A stretch of 64,000 bases of DNA from Alteromonas sp. KUL106 (GCF_009811415.1 NZ_BLIG01000007.1:1-64000), one strand, 5' to 3'; positions 28,901 through 37,833 are shown, numbered from the stretch's first letter. The notes: generated by a model not told the origin, from the sequence alone. Made by a program: numbers and translations.

Positions 28901-29666
28901 GATTGGAGTCAAACGCGCGTTGCCACTGTTGTTGCTCTTGGAGTTCAATAAGCGTTTGGTTAAACGCCGCGACTTGCTCCTTAACTCGGGCCTGCTCATC
29001 TTCAAGCTGAGTGATTTGCTCGTCGCTTAGCAAAGTTACGCCCTCTAGCTTTATCGCGAATTCTTTTTTCTTTTGCTTAGCATCGCTAAATTGCTGATGT
29101 ACCGCCTGTGATACCTGCCCGTAAATTTCAGTGCCAGTAAGTTCTTCAAGCAGCTCGGCACGGTCGGCCTCGTTGGCATTTAAAAACGCAGCAAAATCCC
29201 CTTGCGACAACATCATAGACTTAGTGAAACGGGCAAAGTTAAGGCCAGTCAGCTTTTCAATCTCTTCACTTTTCGGTCTAACTTGGGTAGCCAATACCTT
29301 GCCGCTTTCAACATCGGCAAGCTCAACATCGGCACTTTGAAGGTTACCGTCAACTTTCCCTCTGGCGCGACGCATACTCCAAAACGCGCGATATGCTTTC
29401 CCCTTAATATCAAACTCAACCTCTGCCAAACACTCCGCCGTGCCGCGGGTCATGATGTCGTTGTTCGACGTTGAAATTGGCCCCAAGCGAGGGGTTTGGT
29501 GATAAAGCGCTAAACATATGGCATCAAGCAGCGTGGTTTTACCCGCCCCAGTTGGGCCAGTAATGGCAAACAGGCCATTGTCGATAAACGGCGACTGGGT
29601 GAAATCTATCTTCCACTCCCCTTTTAAGGCGTTTAGGTTTTTAAGGCGTAAGGTCAATATTCTCAT
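25932..29666 (-). CDS. sbcC: Exonuclease subunit SbcC
   Basis: About 1244 residues from the ATG at 29666, four bases past the sbcD stop, which opens the expected MRILTLRLKNLNALKGEW N-terminus. It is an SMC-like ATPase: Walker [19 protein letters not shown], very long coiled coils on both sides of the zinc hook CPVC (about residue 605), signature LSGGESFLVSLALALALSD and Walker B SLFLDEGFGTLD. With SbcD it forms a nuclease that opens DNA hairpins and processes DNA ends. It is somewhat longer than the 1048-residue E. coli protein because of extended coiled coils. It forms an operon with sbcD. Confidence 0.95.
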   Translation of the reverse strand: MRILTLRLKNLNALKGEWKIDFTQSPFIDNGLFAITGPTGAGKTTLLDAICLALYHQTPRLGPISTSNNDIMTRGTAECLAEVEFDIKGKAYRAFWSMRRARGKVDGNLQSADVELADVESGKVLATQVRPKSEEIEKLTGLNFARFTKSMMLSQGDFAAFLNANEADRAELLEELTGTEIYGQVSQAVHQQFSDAKQKKKEFAIKLEGVTLLSDEQITQLEDEQARVKEQVAAFNQTLIELQEQQQWQRAFDSNQKAMKEASDAQQGANNAINEAKQELDLLTQSEPAEKLRLPFLQRNGLQQDVTRYKEKLEEKAAKLPDLKTQKAQLSSEVTHAEQALAHTKQQSSELEKRINEQVVPLDNQIAQLTTEQQKANESAANLRQSINALTLKRTEIENASADNKTKLGELEAYLSEHHSLSGMAEFISGWSETARHIEHDQKQLETLTQSVKNDRQALSSLDGAIAKTNESLNALTQTFDAKNAHVATCEKALYAALSDKLTDTNSAVSKAGLQQERESKLHHWDNVVQIGHIQQQYLTLKQDKVSLSAQKEDLSKQLAQQQSDRQALVDAYKQTRSNLKDIEALIALDAEVAHLRAQLKSGEPCPVCGANEHTTSSVEIDVPETIQKRDSLKQQLDDIEQQGARAKESVTQTEFTLAQVDKQLEQASGQRDTLLEKWQQISSVLSADIPSFEQVDINTSQSVAQFTQQFKTRLDDISAQLTRLEECEHALNAALQAKNEAQQALQTKQSERAVSLQQRETLEKQCIERNAELESKTKGINDSIVALSETMTAQGADIHNLSIDGITKWLNEKAEALKIYKHNYQLHAKLKDELQEVSSSLLVLNRDIESAEHQLEGVSEELVQLDISLKALGDSRKTVFPEGNIADARSRARAAQEQAERNVSECKSRLQQTDTILSRLEAEIAQLHEQMREKEQTLTEATEHFNRQLASSPFADEQAFSNALLDEETRNALLELQKRLTQQKQQADLKLENALAAQQSLQTYAKAAQWQRELEEHGAQWIDIEITQQAEQRDTLLSSLGQIEQQLSANNQAREKQQQLVNEMATFEAYYDDITYLHSLIGSASGDKFRRFAQGLTLDNLVQLANQQLDKLHGRYQLIRKENEGLSLSVLDTWQGDVVRDTKTLSGGESFLVSLALALALSDLVSHKTSIDSLFLDEGFGTLDAETLDVALDALDNLNASGKMIGVISHIEAMKERIPTQLKVIKRNGVGLSALEKAYAVSS

Positions 29667-29670
29667 TGTA

Positions 29671-31203
29671 TTACTCGCCTTTGTTTTCTGTAGTATTTGC
29701 CAATGATGCTTCCACTGATACTTCAGCCTCTTCATCATTGGTATGCACCCGCTCTAGCGCTTCATTAAACAGCTGCCGTATTCGGTTTATGCGCGAAGCG
29801 CTTTTCTCTGAACCTGCTTCTTCCGTTTCTCCGGCGCTTTGGTCGTCATCTAGCAGGGTTTCTTGTGCCGGCTCAATTGGTACCGACTCACTTGGTGCCG
29901 ACTCACTTGTTGAACTATCTTCTATGCTCTCCAGTGCCAAACGCGCTTCAAATACATCGTTTACAGACAGTTCGCTAAGCTGGACGTTTTGCTTTTCCGT
30001 TAAGCTATTTACCGTCCGCTTACGCTTGCGTTTCAACTGTAAAATTTCAGCGTTTTTACCCTCTAACAAGCCCTGAATACGCTGCTGCAAATCAGTCAGG
30101 TAGTCTTCTGTTTCAACCTCAATGCATAACCACACGGGGTCTTTAGGAGTCATGGCGTTATCCGTCGCGCTAACGGCGTTATCCGCTTCGCTAAGGGCTT
30201 TATCTACTTCATCCAATTCGCTAACGGCATCATCTGTGTGAGAAGCTAACGCGATGGCCTCGCTTTCATTAATGGCCGCCTCAATCGCTTGTAAATCGCC
30301 TTTTATTACTTCCATGGCCTGAAAGCGCGGTATTGGAAGCGTTGAGATAGTTGGCGTTGTGCTTTCAGAGCCAAACGTAACCAACACCACTTGCTTTTGT
30401 GTGTTTAGTTCATCAAAACTTAGCGGTATGGGCGAGCCTGAGTAGCGTATGTGCTCTGTTTTAGCCACTTTCTGTGGCCTGTGAATATGCCCCAGTGCAA
30501 TGTAATCGGCGGGCGGAAACCCTTTAGCGTCAAAGCCTTCAAGGGTGCCAATGTAAATATCACGCACACTTTCTGACTGACTCACACCTAAAGCAGTTAA
30601 GTGCCCTGTAGCAATAATAGGAATGGCAGCGTTATTTTCACTGCCCTCTTTTATTCGTTTTTCTTCCATTGCGATGCGCAATGACAGGGCTTCATTATAA
30701 AGCGCCCCATAATGCTGCTTTATCGCCTCGCCCAGTGCTTGGCGCTTGTCAGTGGCGCTTTGCCCTGCTTCACTGATTAGCACATCACGTGGGCGAATAA
30801 ACGGAACAGCACACAGTACGGCACTGGGCTGCCCCTTGCGATCGTTAAGCGTAATGACTTGTTCACTTAATTCGCCGTATGTACTGGCAATTACGTGGCT
30901 GTTTAAGTATTTCAGTAGCGCCTTACTTTCGTTCAATACCGACACTGAATCGTGATTTCCACCCAGCACCACCAATGTACACTGCATCCCCTGAAGCTCA
31001 CCGATAAACGCATGGTAGAGCTCTCTGGCATAGCTAGGCGGCGTGCCCGTGTCGAACACATCACCCGCGACAATAATCGCATCTACTTGATGCGCTTCTA
31101 CTTGTTGAAGCAGCCATTTGAGGAAGGCGGCATGTTCGTTTTTGCGGCTTTTCGTAAAAAAACTCTGACCTAAGTGCCAGTCAGATGTATGCAATATTTT
31201 CAT
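29671..31203 (-). CDS. sbcD: Exonuclease subunit SbcD
   Basis: About 510 residues starting at the ATG at 31203 (MKILHTSDWHLGQSFFTKS). It is the Mre11-like nuclease: phosphoesterase motifs DWHLG, VAGDVFDTGTP, GGNHDS and GHIHRPQ are present. It is the partner of SbcC. The usual SbcD is about 400 residues; here there are an acidic, low-complexity insert (roughly residues 320-360, rich in Asp, Ala and Ser) and an acidic C-terminal tail ending in SVEASLANTTENKGE. The tail and insert contain short repeated phrases and are probably disordered. The stop is four bases before sbcC. Confidence 0.94.
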   Translation of the reverse strand: MKILHTSDWHLGQSFFTKSRKNEHAAFLKWLLQQVEAHQVDAIIVAGDVFDTGTPPSYARELYHAFIGELQGMQCTLVVLGGNHDSVSVLNESKALLKYLNSHVIASTYGELSEQVITLNDRKGQPSAVLCAVPFIRPRDVLISEAGQSATDKRQALGEAIKQHYGALYNEALSLRIAMEEKRIKEGSENNAAIPIIATGHLTALGVSQSESVRDIYIGTLEGFDAKGFPPADYIALGHIHRPQKVAKTEHIRYSGSPIPLSFDELNTQKQVVLVTFGSESTTPTISTLPIPRFQAMEVIKGDLQAIEAAINESEAIALASHTDDAVSELDEVDKALSEADNAVSATDNAMTPKDPVWLCIEVETEDYLTDLQQRIQGLLEGKNAEILQLKRKRKRTVNSLTEKQNVQLSELSVNDVFEARLALESIEDSSTSESAPSESVPIEPAQETLLDDDQSAGETEEAGSEKSASRINRIRQLFNEALERVHTNDEEAEVSVEASLANTTENKGE

Positions 31204-31477
31204 GTAGAAGTGAACCAGGCTTGTTGCATTGGAGATAGAGAAACGCATTCGGCGCAGTGGCGCTGCTGCTATGGAGCGTCGATGTTGATCAACGCGCCTT
31301 TTAACAACTATAGAGATTTTGTGCTTTTATGACAATGGTTTGAGTGCATTGCACGCACCTCTGCCCACTGACTTACCTTCGAGAACAAAATCTACTCTAA
31401 TAACCTCGTTTACACACTAACAGACTTTTAGTTGGAAATGGCCGTATAAGCCGGACTTATCATTTTATCAGTGCCGG

Positions 31478-32770
31478 TCAAACAGGCTGATAAATATTGT
31501 CCCAGTAGTCATCGAGTATCTTTACAGCATCTTCAAGCGGTCGAGCAACGAACACGTCGCCGTTCTGTTCAACTAACTCCATGTCCACTAATTTATCAAT
31601 GGCATCGGTAACGTCAAAATCGAGAGCACAGTCAAACTCTTCTAAAAAGTACGTTTCTATCACACTATCCAGCGTTGCTAATGTCATTCCGCCTGTAGCA
31701 ATTTCAGGCTCTGAACGCATAGTCCTAAATGCAGCACTACCTCCAGAATGTGCTTCGCTGCATGTAAACAAAAATGTATAAGCTAATAGTGCTTCTTTAC
31801 AGTCTTCTTCCTCTGCTGCATCAATAAGTGTATGAAATACGCCTGCGTTATTATCCAAATTCTTAAAATACAGGTTGTCGGACAAGGCTTTCATGAAGCG
31901 GATTTTTCTGTTTTTAAACTTTGTCCATTCCTTAAAGATAAAGCTGCCAAACACCCCCATGCCAATGCCAAACGTTATTAGGCTTTGCTTCGTCAACTCC
32001 ACTTCGTCGTCTTTAAAGCCAAGCCAAAAAGCAAGAAAAGACGCCATAAGTAACAACGAAGCGCCTAACTTCGTCACTAGCACCACCGTGCCGCCTATTG
32101 CAGCGGAAGCGCTAATAATTAGCTTATCTAGCGGACGCATTTTCACCTCGCTGTTGGGAAACAGCATTTCAAGGTCGGCTTTAGGTACATTTTGAAAAAG
32201 CTTAACTATGGTAGAACCTGGTTTAAAGGTAACTGGCGTTTGCCCTTTCTCTTTAAAGTAGGCTTCATCTTTAAAGGTGATATACACCGCCACTTTGTCG
32301 TAGTTGGTAAACGACACCTGCTTTTTTCGTAATCCAAAGAAGGTGCGCACCGTTTCTGTTTTTACTGACTCACCTCGTCGATAAAAAACGACGTTTTCGA
32401 AATCGTCAAAACTGACTTCAAGACGGACTTTGAAAAGCGATTCTTCATTGAGCGCGGCTTCTAAATCTTCATTGGTAACTTTCTCGAAATTGGCTGCATT
32501 AAGAAGATTAGCAAATTCGTTTGAGAATGCTTTTTGGCTTTGTTTTCGAATTGCTTCACTTGAAGGCTGTAAATCACGCGTATCTTTATTGGGGTCAAAA
32601 TGACTATAGCTATTTTTCAGCGTTTCCAGTTGCTCGTGGTACTGGTAGTGAATACGATTCACTAGCAAGGTTGAAAAAGCACGAAAGCTTGCCGACTCAT
32701 GCGCGAGCAAATTTTCACACAGGGAAATGACGTCGCGTTTGCGAAAAGGAATAAATCGTTCTAGTGGCAT
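31478..32770 (-). CDS. DUF3754 (TMEM143-like) membrane protein
   Basis: 430 residues. The N-terminal soluble part carries the DUF3754 pattern: RFIPFRKRDVISLC, then FENVVFYRRGESVKTET and the strand-rich FKPGSTIVKLFQNVPKADLEMLFPNSEVKMRPLDKLI. This is followed by two hydrophobic segments (KLGASLLLMASFLAFWLGF and TFGIGMGVFGSFIF) and a C-terminal cytoplasmic helical region with KIRFMKALSDNLYFKNLDNN. The function is not established in bacteria. It is monocistronic. Confidence 0.8.
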   Translation of the reverse strand: MPLERFIPFRKRDVISLCENLLAHESASFRAFSTLLVNRIHYQYHEQLETLKNSYSHFDPNKDTRDLQPSSEAIRKQSQKAFSNEFANLLNAANFEKVTNEDLEAALNEESLFKVRLEVSFDDFENVVFYRRGESVKTETVRTFFGLRKKQVSFTNYDKVAVYITFKDEAYFKEKGQTPVTFKPGSTIVKLFQNVPKADLEMLFPNSEVKMRPLDKLIISASAAIGGTVVLVTKLGASLLLMASFLAFWLGFKDDEVELTKQSLITFGIGMGVFGSFIFKEWTKFKNRKIRFMKALSDNLYFKNLDNNAGVFHTLIDAAEEEDCKEALLAYTFLFTCSEAHSGGSAAFRTMRSEPEIATGGMTLATLDSVIETYFLEEFDCALDFDVTDAIDKLVDMELVEQNGDVFVARPLEDAVKILDDYWDNIYQPV

Positions 32771-32945
32771 TAAGTGGTCTTATATGTTTTTTAATTTTAT
32801 TTAGTGCAAATAGTTACCCTAGTGTAGGAAAAACACAACCATTCTGAGCGGAATTAAGCCCAATGGATAAGCCGCAAGAGCGACTCCCTTCAAACATGCC
32901 CTAATTAAGCTTAAATAAAAAATTATCTTCGCTTACAATGCGCAG

Positions 32946-33548
32946 ATGACTTATCCCGTTCCCGCTAAACAGGTTGAAACCCTGTACGAAATTAAAAAAA
33001 GCAAATTCATTGCTTGTGCCGGTTTTGCGAACTCTCGTGAAAGTGCAATGGCACTTTTAGATAGCGTTAAACAACAGTACCCCGATGCGCGTCACCACTG
33101 CTGGGCTTATGTTTTCGGAAACCCTAATTCGCCTATTAGTGCAGCGATGGCTGACGACGGCGAGCCAAGCGGCACAGCCGGAAAACCCATATTAAATGTA
33201 CTCCAGCACAAAGATATCGGCGACATTATGATCATTGTCACTCGGTATTTTGGCGGCATTAAATTAGGAGCTGGTGGTTTGGTCAGGGCTTACTCGGCTG
33301 CCGCTCAGCAAGCGATTGACGCGCTTGAAGTAAGGCAAGAAATTAAGTTGGAACCGTTACGCATCGACATCGATTTCAAACACGAGCAGTTTGTACGTCA
33401 TTTGGTGGAGCAAGCTCAAGGTAACATTGCGAACTGCAACTATGGAAGCAGCGTAAAAATAGACGTTGAGTTACCTTTAAACGCCCTGGAAGACTTTAAG
33501 AAGCAAATGGCACCTATCGCTTTTTCCGTATTAGCCCAGAAAAAGTAA
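32946..33548 (+). CDS. yigZ: YigZ/IMPACT-family protein
   Basis: 200 residues with the N-terminal UPF0029/IMPACT domain: KFIACAGFANSRESAMALLDSVKQQYPDARHHCWAYVFG, then ADDGEPSGTAGKPILNVL and IVTRYFGGIKLGAGGLVRAYSAAAQQAI. These are the hallmark GEP..TAG and GG..LG..GL motifs. A C-terminal DUF1949-like ferredoxin fold follows. E. coli YigZ is a small soluble protein of uncertain function, possibly nucleotide or translation-linked. It has its own terminator at 33569. Confidence 0.93.
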   Translation: MTYPVPAKQVETLYEIKKSKFIACAGFANSRESAMALLDSVKQQYPDARHHCWAYVFGNPNSPISAAMADDGEPSGTAGKPILNVLQHKDIGDIMIIVTRYFGGIKLGAGGLVRAYSAAAQQAIDALEVRQEIKLEPLRIDIDFKHEQFVRHLVEQAQGNIANCNYGSSVKIDVELPLNALEDFKKQMAPIAFSVLAQKK

Positions 33549-33568
33549 CGCTTTAAAAATCGGCAACG

Positions 33569-33598
33569 AAAAGCAGCGCAATTGCGCTGCTTTTTGTT
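33569..33598 (+). terminator. Rho-independent terminator after yigZ
   Basis: AAAAGCAGCGCAAT pairs with ATTGCGCTGCTTTT with almost no loop and runs into five to nine T, 20 bases after the yigZ stop. Confidence 0.85.
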
Positions 33599-33704
33599 TT
33601 CGTGCTGTGCTAACCATGCCGAATAAAAATGCGGACGTTTTAGCACCTCTGAATCAACTGAAAGAGTGTTTCGCACTGCATTGACAGCGTGCGAGCACAA
33701 ACAC

Positions 33705-35651
33705 TTAATTTACATAGCCTTCGTTTGCTTTCACGGTAAGCGGGTGATAACCCGGTTTCGCTTCTTCAAACGCACGCTTTGCGAACGCTTTGCCCTCAGG
33801 CGTTTTTGATAGTTCACGATAAAGCGGTTTCACTAGCTTGTTGCGCCCTATCGACACTAAATAGCTATACAAACGGTCGAAGGCAGGCTGATAGTTATTT
33901 TCAACTGCGATCATCAACCAGCTGTGCGCTATTTCGTTGTTTTTAGTCGACGTCAGTGAGAACGCAGAGTCAAGCTCAGAAAGCTGTGCTTTAGTTAACG
34001 AGTCAGGCATGTTGTTGAGGAAATATAGCCACTCGTGCACTGTCCACTGGGCTGTTTCAATATCCGCCGCTTTCACGTCGCCAGAAAGCCAAGCGTTTCG
34101 CGTATCATCGATTTTAGTGAAGGCGTCAGATTCTGGCTGAGGTGCGCCCTCTGGAATGCCTGGCTCAAAAATCCACGCGTGAATGCGATTCGCGTCCAGC
34201 TTGTCAGGGTATTGTTGTATTAACGTGTCATTTAAATAGGCAATAAATGTATCGGTGGTAATGCTCTTGAAAGCAAAATCTTTAAAGTACTGCATTAAGA
34301 ACGCATCAAAGTTTTCACGGCCAATCTTTTGTTCAATTTCACGTAAGAACAGTGCCCCTTTTTCGTATGGAATATTCGAAAAAACATCATCAGGGTTACG
34401 CCCACGAAGATCGATGGCCAGAATCTCGTCATTCTGTTCTAGGGCTGCGACATCGTTCTCCAAATCTTGGTATCCCAACACGGCTTCTTTTTTGAAACGA
34501 TCATGGCCGTAGATCATTTCCATAATTCGGTATGTTAAATACGTTGTGAAACCTTCGTTCAACCAGAGATCCCGCCAGGTAGCATTGGTCACCGTGTTAC
34601 CTGACCAACTGTGCGCAAGTTCATGGGCAATCAAAGAAACCAAGCTTTTATCACCGGCAATCACCGTTGGCGTTATAAACGACAAGCGAGGGTTTTCCAT
34701 ACCTCCAAACGGGAACGACGGCGGTAAAATGAGCAGGTCGTAACGATCCCATTGGTAGGGTCCGTAAGTTTCTTCTGTTACCTCTAACATCGCTTCAGTA
34801 TCTTCAAATTCTTTCGCGGCACTTTCAAGGAGCGCAGGCTCAGCGTAAACACCTGTGCGCTTACCCATGGCTTTAAATTCCAAATCACCGATGGCCAACG
34901 CAATAAGATACGACGGGATTGGCTGTGGCATAGTGAATTCATATTCGCCGTCACGCTCGGTAGTGGGGTCGTTCGACGCACTCATCACCGCCAGCAGGGC
35001 TTCAGGTGTTTTTATTGTGGCGTCGTAGGTTACCCGTACTTGCGGAGAATCTTGAAGCGGAATGAAGCTTCGTGCGTGTACAGCCTGTGCTTGCGTAAAT
35101 AGAAACGGATGCTGTTTACCTGCTGTTTGTGCAGGCGTTAACCATTGCACGCCTGAAGCCTCGGGTGAGGTTGAATACGCAACCGTTACCGAACTTGCAG
35201 CGCTAGGTAACGTAATAGTAAGAGGCGTACCTAAATCAGGGTCTGTCTGGCCCATTTCAAAAGGAACACTCTCTCCCTCTACGCTAACACTTTGAATGTT
35301 TAACGCTCTTGTATCCAATACTAGGGTGTTGTTGCCAGGCTTTGCGCGCTCAACATCAAGAGTTACGTCGCCAACAAGCTGTTTAGTCTCGAAATTTGCG
35401 GTTAGGTTTAAGCTTAAATGCGTAACCCGAACTTCATTTGGGTTGGCAAAAGAGTGATAGTCTACGCCAGACGCAATCCCTGTATCAACGTGTTTTTCTA
35501 CCCGAGCATGTTGCGTTTGAGTACTTGAACCCGAGCCTTCGCTGACGGTGTGATCTAGGTCTGCCTTTGCTGTGTCTACATGGCTATTATCACTGCACGC
35601 GAACAGCACAGGCGCACAAACGAACGTAGCCAGTAATCCGTATTTTTTCAT
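33705..35651 (-). CDS. M1-family aminopeptidase (leukotriene A4 hydrolase-like) lipoprotein
   Basis: 648 residues. The N-terminus is a lipoprotein signal with a lipobox near residue 19 (VLFACS). The M1 exopeptidase motif GGMENPRL is followed by the zinc site HELAHSWSGN (His343 and His347, with Glu366 in WLNEGFTTYL), the HExxH-(18 residues)-E spacing of the family. The beta N-terminal domain and a helical C-terminal domain (residues about 540-648) match the LTA4H-like group. It should release N-terminal residues from short peptides in the periplasm or at the outer membrane. It is convergent to yigZ, with no partner genes. Confidence 0.92.
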   Translation of the reverse strand: MKKYGLLATFVCAPVLFACSDNSHVDTAKADLDHTVSEGSGSSTQTQHARVEKHVDTGIASGVDYHSFANPNEVRVTHLSLNLTANFETKQLVGDVTLDVERAKPGNNTLVLDTRALNIQSVSVEGESVPFEMGQTDPDLGTPLTITLPSAASSVTVAYSTSPEASGVQWLTPAQTAGKQHPFLFTQAQAVHARSFIPLQDSPQVRVTYDATIKTPEALLAVMSASNDPTTERDGEYEFTMPQPIPSYLIALAIGDLEFKAMGKRTGVYAEPALLESAAKEFEDTEAMLEVTEETYGPYQWDRYDLLILPPSFPFGGMENPRLSFITPTVIAGDKSLVSLIAHELAHSWSGNTVTNATWRDLWLNEGFTTYLTYRIMEMIYGHDRFKKEAVLGYQDLENDVAALEQNDEILAIDLRGRNPDDVFSNIPYEKGALFLREIEQKIGRENFDAFLMQYFKDFAFKSITTDTFIAYLNDTLIQQYPDKLDANRIHAWIFEPGIPEGAPQPESDAFTKIDDTRNAWLSGDVKAADIETAQWTVHEWLYFLNNMPDSLTKAQLSELDSAFSLTSTKNNEIAHSWLMIAVENNYQPAFDRLYSYLVSIGRNKLVKPLYRELSKTPEGKAFAKRAFEEAKPGYHPLTVKANEGYVN

Positions 35652-35930
35652 ATAACTTCCTAAAGGATGATTGATACGTTTTCAGTGTATCAAGCCCTCA
35701 TATGACTGGCGACTCTATTTCGAAGAGCTGCGTTGTAACTGCGCTACATTTCGAAAATGCGATATTTTGAAAACGCAACGTTTCAAAAACAACGTTGCAA
35801 GTAGTGATATTTTAATTCGATATTGAATAGACGTCAGCGTCGCGATAAAGCGGGAGTGGCACTTTCAAGAAGCGGCAGAACTGGTATGCCCGCTATTGCG
35901 AGCATATCCAGTGAAAAGACTGCCGTATGA
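35652..35930. other. Intergenic region between the M1 aminopeptidase gene and ohr
   Basis: 279 bases without a gene. It holds an 8-base inverted repeat, GCAACGTT (35775-35782) and AACGTTGC (35791-35798), with an 8-base loop and repeated GATATTTT and TTTCGAAAA-like words nearby. An imperfect GC-rich hairpin at 35881-35911 lies just past the ohr stop and may be its terminator. Confidence 0.4.
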
Positions 35931-36359
35931 TTAGGCTAAGGTTATATCTACTTCAACGTTACCGCGGGTTGCGTTTGAATACGGACACACCTGATGCGCA
36001 GTATCTACTAAGCTTTGCGCTTGTGCTTTATCCATATCACCTAAATCTACGGTGAGTTTTACCGCAACAGCAAAGCCTTGCTCGATAGGACCGATTGCCA
36101 CGTCGCCCGTTACATTGATGTCGTCGGCCAGCTTAATCTTTTGGGATGCGGCCACGTGCTTAAGTGCACCGATAAAACATGCCGAATAGCCTGCTGCGAA
36201 CAATTGTTCAGGATTAGTCCCTTCTCCGCCCGCGCCACCCAGTTCTTTGGGTGTAGACAGTTTTAGATTTAGTTTACCATCACTTGACTTTGCCGTGCCT
36301 TCACGGCCACCAGTTGCGGTTGCACTTCCGGTATAAACGACTTGTTGAAGCTTATGCAT
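35931..36359 (-). CDS. ohr: Organic hydroperoxide reductase Ohr
   Basis: About 142 residues from the ATG at 36359, preceded by GAGGAGAG. The two catalytic cysteines are present in their usual contexts, YSACFIGALKHVA and VCPYSNATRGN, in an OsmC/Ohr fold. It reduces organic (lipid) hydroperoxides with lipoyl- or thiol-based reductant. It is divergent from the ohrR-like MarR gene, with two matching 18-base palindromes between them, so de-repression by organic peroxide is expected. An in-frame ATG at 36401 would overlap one operator and is rejected. Confidence 0.95.
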   Translation of the reverse strand: MHKLQQVVYTGSATATGGREGTAKSSDGKLNLKLSTPKELGGAGGEGTNPEQLFAAGYSACFIGALKHVAASQKIKLADDINVTGDVAIGPIEQGFAVAVKLTVDLGDMDKAQAQSLVDTAHQVCPYSNATRGNVEVDITLA

Positions 36360-36391
36360 AATTACTCTCCTCTTTGACTTTTTCGAACAAA

Positions 36392-36409
36392 TACTTTGCA
36401 TGCAAAATA
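36392..36409. promoter_or_regulatory. Putative OhrR operator, ohr side
   Basis: TACTTTGCATGCAAAATA: arms TACTTTG and CAAAATA with a CATG centre (6 of 7 bases complementary). It is the same length and layout as the site at 36440, 33 bases upstream of the ohr start and so placed over its promoter. Binding is inferred. Confidence 0.75.
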
Positions 36410-36439
36410 AATTAACACCAAGTGACCTTGCGGTTCAAG

Positions 36440-36457
36440 TATTTTGTATGCAAAATA
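36440..36457. promoter_or_regulatory. Putative OhrR operator, ohrR side
   Basis: TATTTTGTATGCAAAATA: perfect arms TATTTTG and CAAAATA around a TATG centre. It lies 42 bases upstream of the regulator start and 48 bases (centre to centre) from the similar site at 36392, consistent with two OhrR dimers bound across the divergent promoter. Confidence 0.78.
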
Positions 36458-36498
36458 TCAAGAAGATTAAACAGTGCGATTTAAAGGGGTAAGACTAC

Positions 36499-36939
36499 GT
36501 GTCAGAATTTTTGAAGTTAGAAAACCAGCTTTGCCACCGTTTTTATACGTTATCGAACGCATTTACCCGTGCTTACCGCCCGCTGCTTAAAGCTCTCGAT
36601 ATCACTTACCCTCAATATGTGACTTTGATGGCGCTTTGGGAGACCGACGATATCACTATTGCCGAGCTGTTAGAGAGAACGGCAATAGACGGTGGCGCCA
36701 TGTCACTCATTCTCAAAAAGCTCGAGGACAAGAGATTTTTAAAGGTGACAAAGGATGAAACCGACAAACGCGTGAAAAGGGTGAAGCTCACTAAAGTGGG
36801 TAAAGAAAAGAAACAACTCGCAGAAGACGTACCCGCACAAATGTTGTGTAAACTCAATGGTATGAGCACGGAAGAAAGCCGAACGCTAAAGATGCTTCTC
36901 GACAAGCTCGGTGGCTGCTTCGCAAATGCAGATTTATAG
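36499..36939 (+). CDS. ohrR: MarR-family organic-peroxide sensor OhrR
   Basis: 146 residues starting at a GTG (36499) with AAGGGG upstream. MarR winged-helix layout: a dimer helix, then DDITIAELLERTAIDGGAMSLILKKLEDKRFL as the helix-turn-helix and wing. The N-terminal LENQLCHRFYTLSNAFTRAYRPLL contains a cysteine at about residue 11, where the reactive Cys of OhrR sits (near Cys15 or Cys22 in known proteins). It should repress ohr and itself and be oxidised by organic hydroperoxides. It is divergent from ohr, with two operators between them. Confidence 0.9.
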   Translation: MSEFLKLENQLCHRFYTLSNAFTRAYRPLLKALDITYPQYVTLMALWETDDITIAELLERTAIDGGAMSLILKKLEDKRFLKVTKDETDKRVKRVKLTKVGKEKKQLAEDVPAQMLCKLNGMSTEESRTLKMLLDKLGGCFANADL

Positions 36940-37094
36940 CATAGCAATGTAATCTCAATGTCATCACACTAGCTGTAATTTTCTGCTATTATTTCCACAT
37001 TGAGCGAACAAGTGTGCGCTATAATTGTCACAGATATGCGAATCGAAAAATAAGAGGCCTGCATATTACTATTGATAACAAAACAGGAGACGTG

Positions 37095-37751
37095 ATGACA
37101 GAAGTGAAGCAACAAACAAAAACGATTTCTGCCAAAGCTTACTCCGTTTTAGAAGAATGGCTAAACAGTATTACTCACGGCATCGGCTGTATTGCCGCTA
37201 TCGTAGGGTTAATTTTTATGCTGTACCGTGCGGAAGATAAGCTTGCGTTAACCACCGCGGCTATTTATGGCTCCACACTCATACTGGTGTTCTTAAGTTC
37301 CACCCTGTATCACGCCATTTCTCATCAAAAAGCGAAGGGATGGCTTAAGCTATTTGACCATAGTGCAATATATTTACTGATAGCGGGTACTTACACACCT
37401 TTGCTACTTGTTTCCATTGGCGGAGTGTTAGGGATTACTATGACCGCTATTATTTGGAGTTTAGCTATGGGTGGCGTGGCATTTAAACTTATTGCCCAGC
37501 ATCGCTTTCCGAAAGTGTCTGTTATGACCTATTTGCTAATGGGTTGGATCGCACTGGGTCTTATTTATCCTCTTTACTTAGCGCTTCCAGGTGCGGGGTT
37601 GTGGTTATTGGTAGCGGGCGGGCTGTGTTTTAGCATAGGTGTGTGCTTTTACGTGGCTAAGAAGGTAAAATATACCCACGCAATTTGGCATCTATTCGTT
37701 ATTGGCGGGTGTAGCTGCCATTATTTTTCAATTTATTATTATGTCGTTTAA
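37095..37751 (+). CDS. Hemolysin III/YqfA-family membrane protein
   Basis: About 218 residues from the ATG at 37095, preceded by AGGAGA. It has seven hydrophobic segments and the HlyIII/PAQR-like motifs SAKAYSVLEEWLNSITHGIG near the start, LYHAISHQKAKGWLKLFDHSAIYLLIAGTYTPL, and a C-terminal HAIWHLFV segment. The three His residues that bind zinc in the PAQR fold are present. Members such as YqfA/TrhA affect membrane phospholipid composition; haemolytic activity is not implied. An upstream frame from 37014 is not credible. It is followed by the phosphatase-like gene, with an 82-base gap. Confidence 0.88.
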   Translation: MTEVKQQTKTISAKAYSVLEEWLNSITHGIGCIAAIVGLIFMLYRAEDKLALTTAAIYGSTLILVFLSSTLYHAISHQKAKGWLKLFDHSAIYLLIAGTYTPLLLVSIGGVLGITMTAIIWSLAMGGVAFKLIAQHRFPKVSVMTYLLMGWIALGLIYPLYLALPGAGLWLLVAGGLCFSIGVCFYVAKKVKYTHAIWHLFVIGGCSCHYFSIYYYVV

Positions 37752-37833
37752 CGATGGGTTTGAAATAACGCAGCTATGCGAAACCTTCGCAAAGCCTGCA
37801 CGAGAAACGATACAAGACGCTTTATAAAAACCT

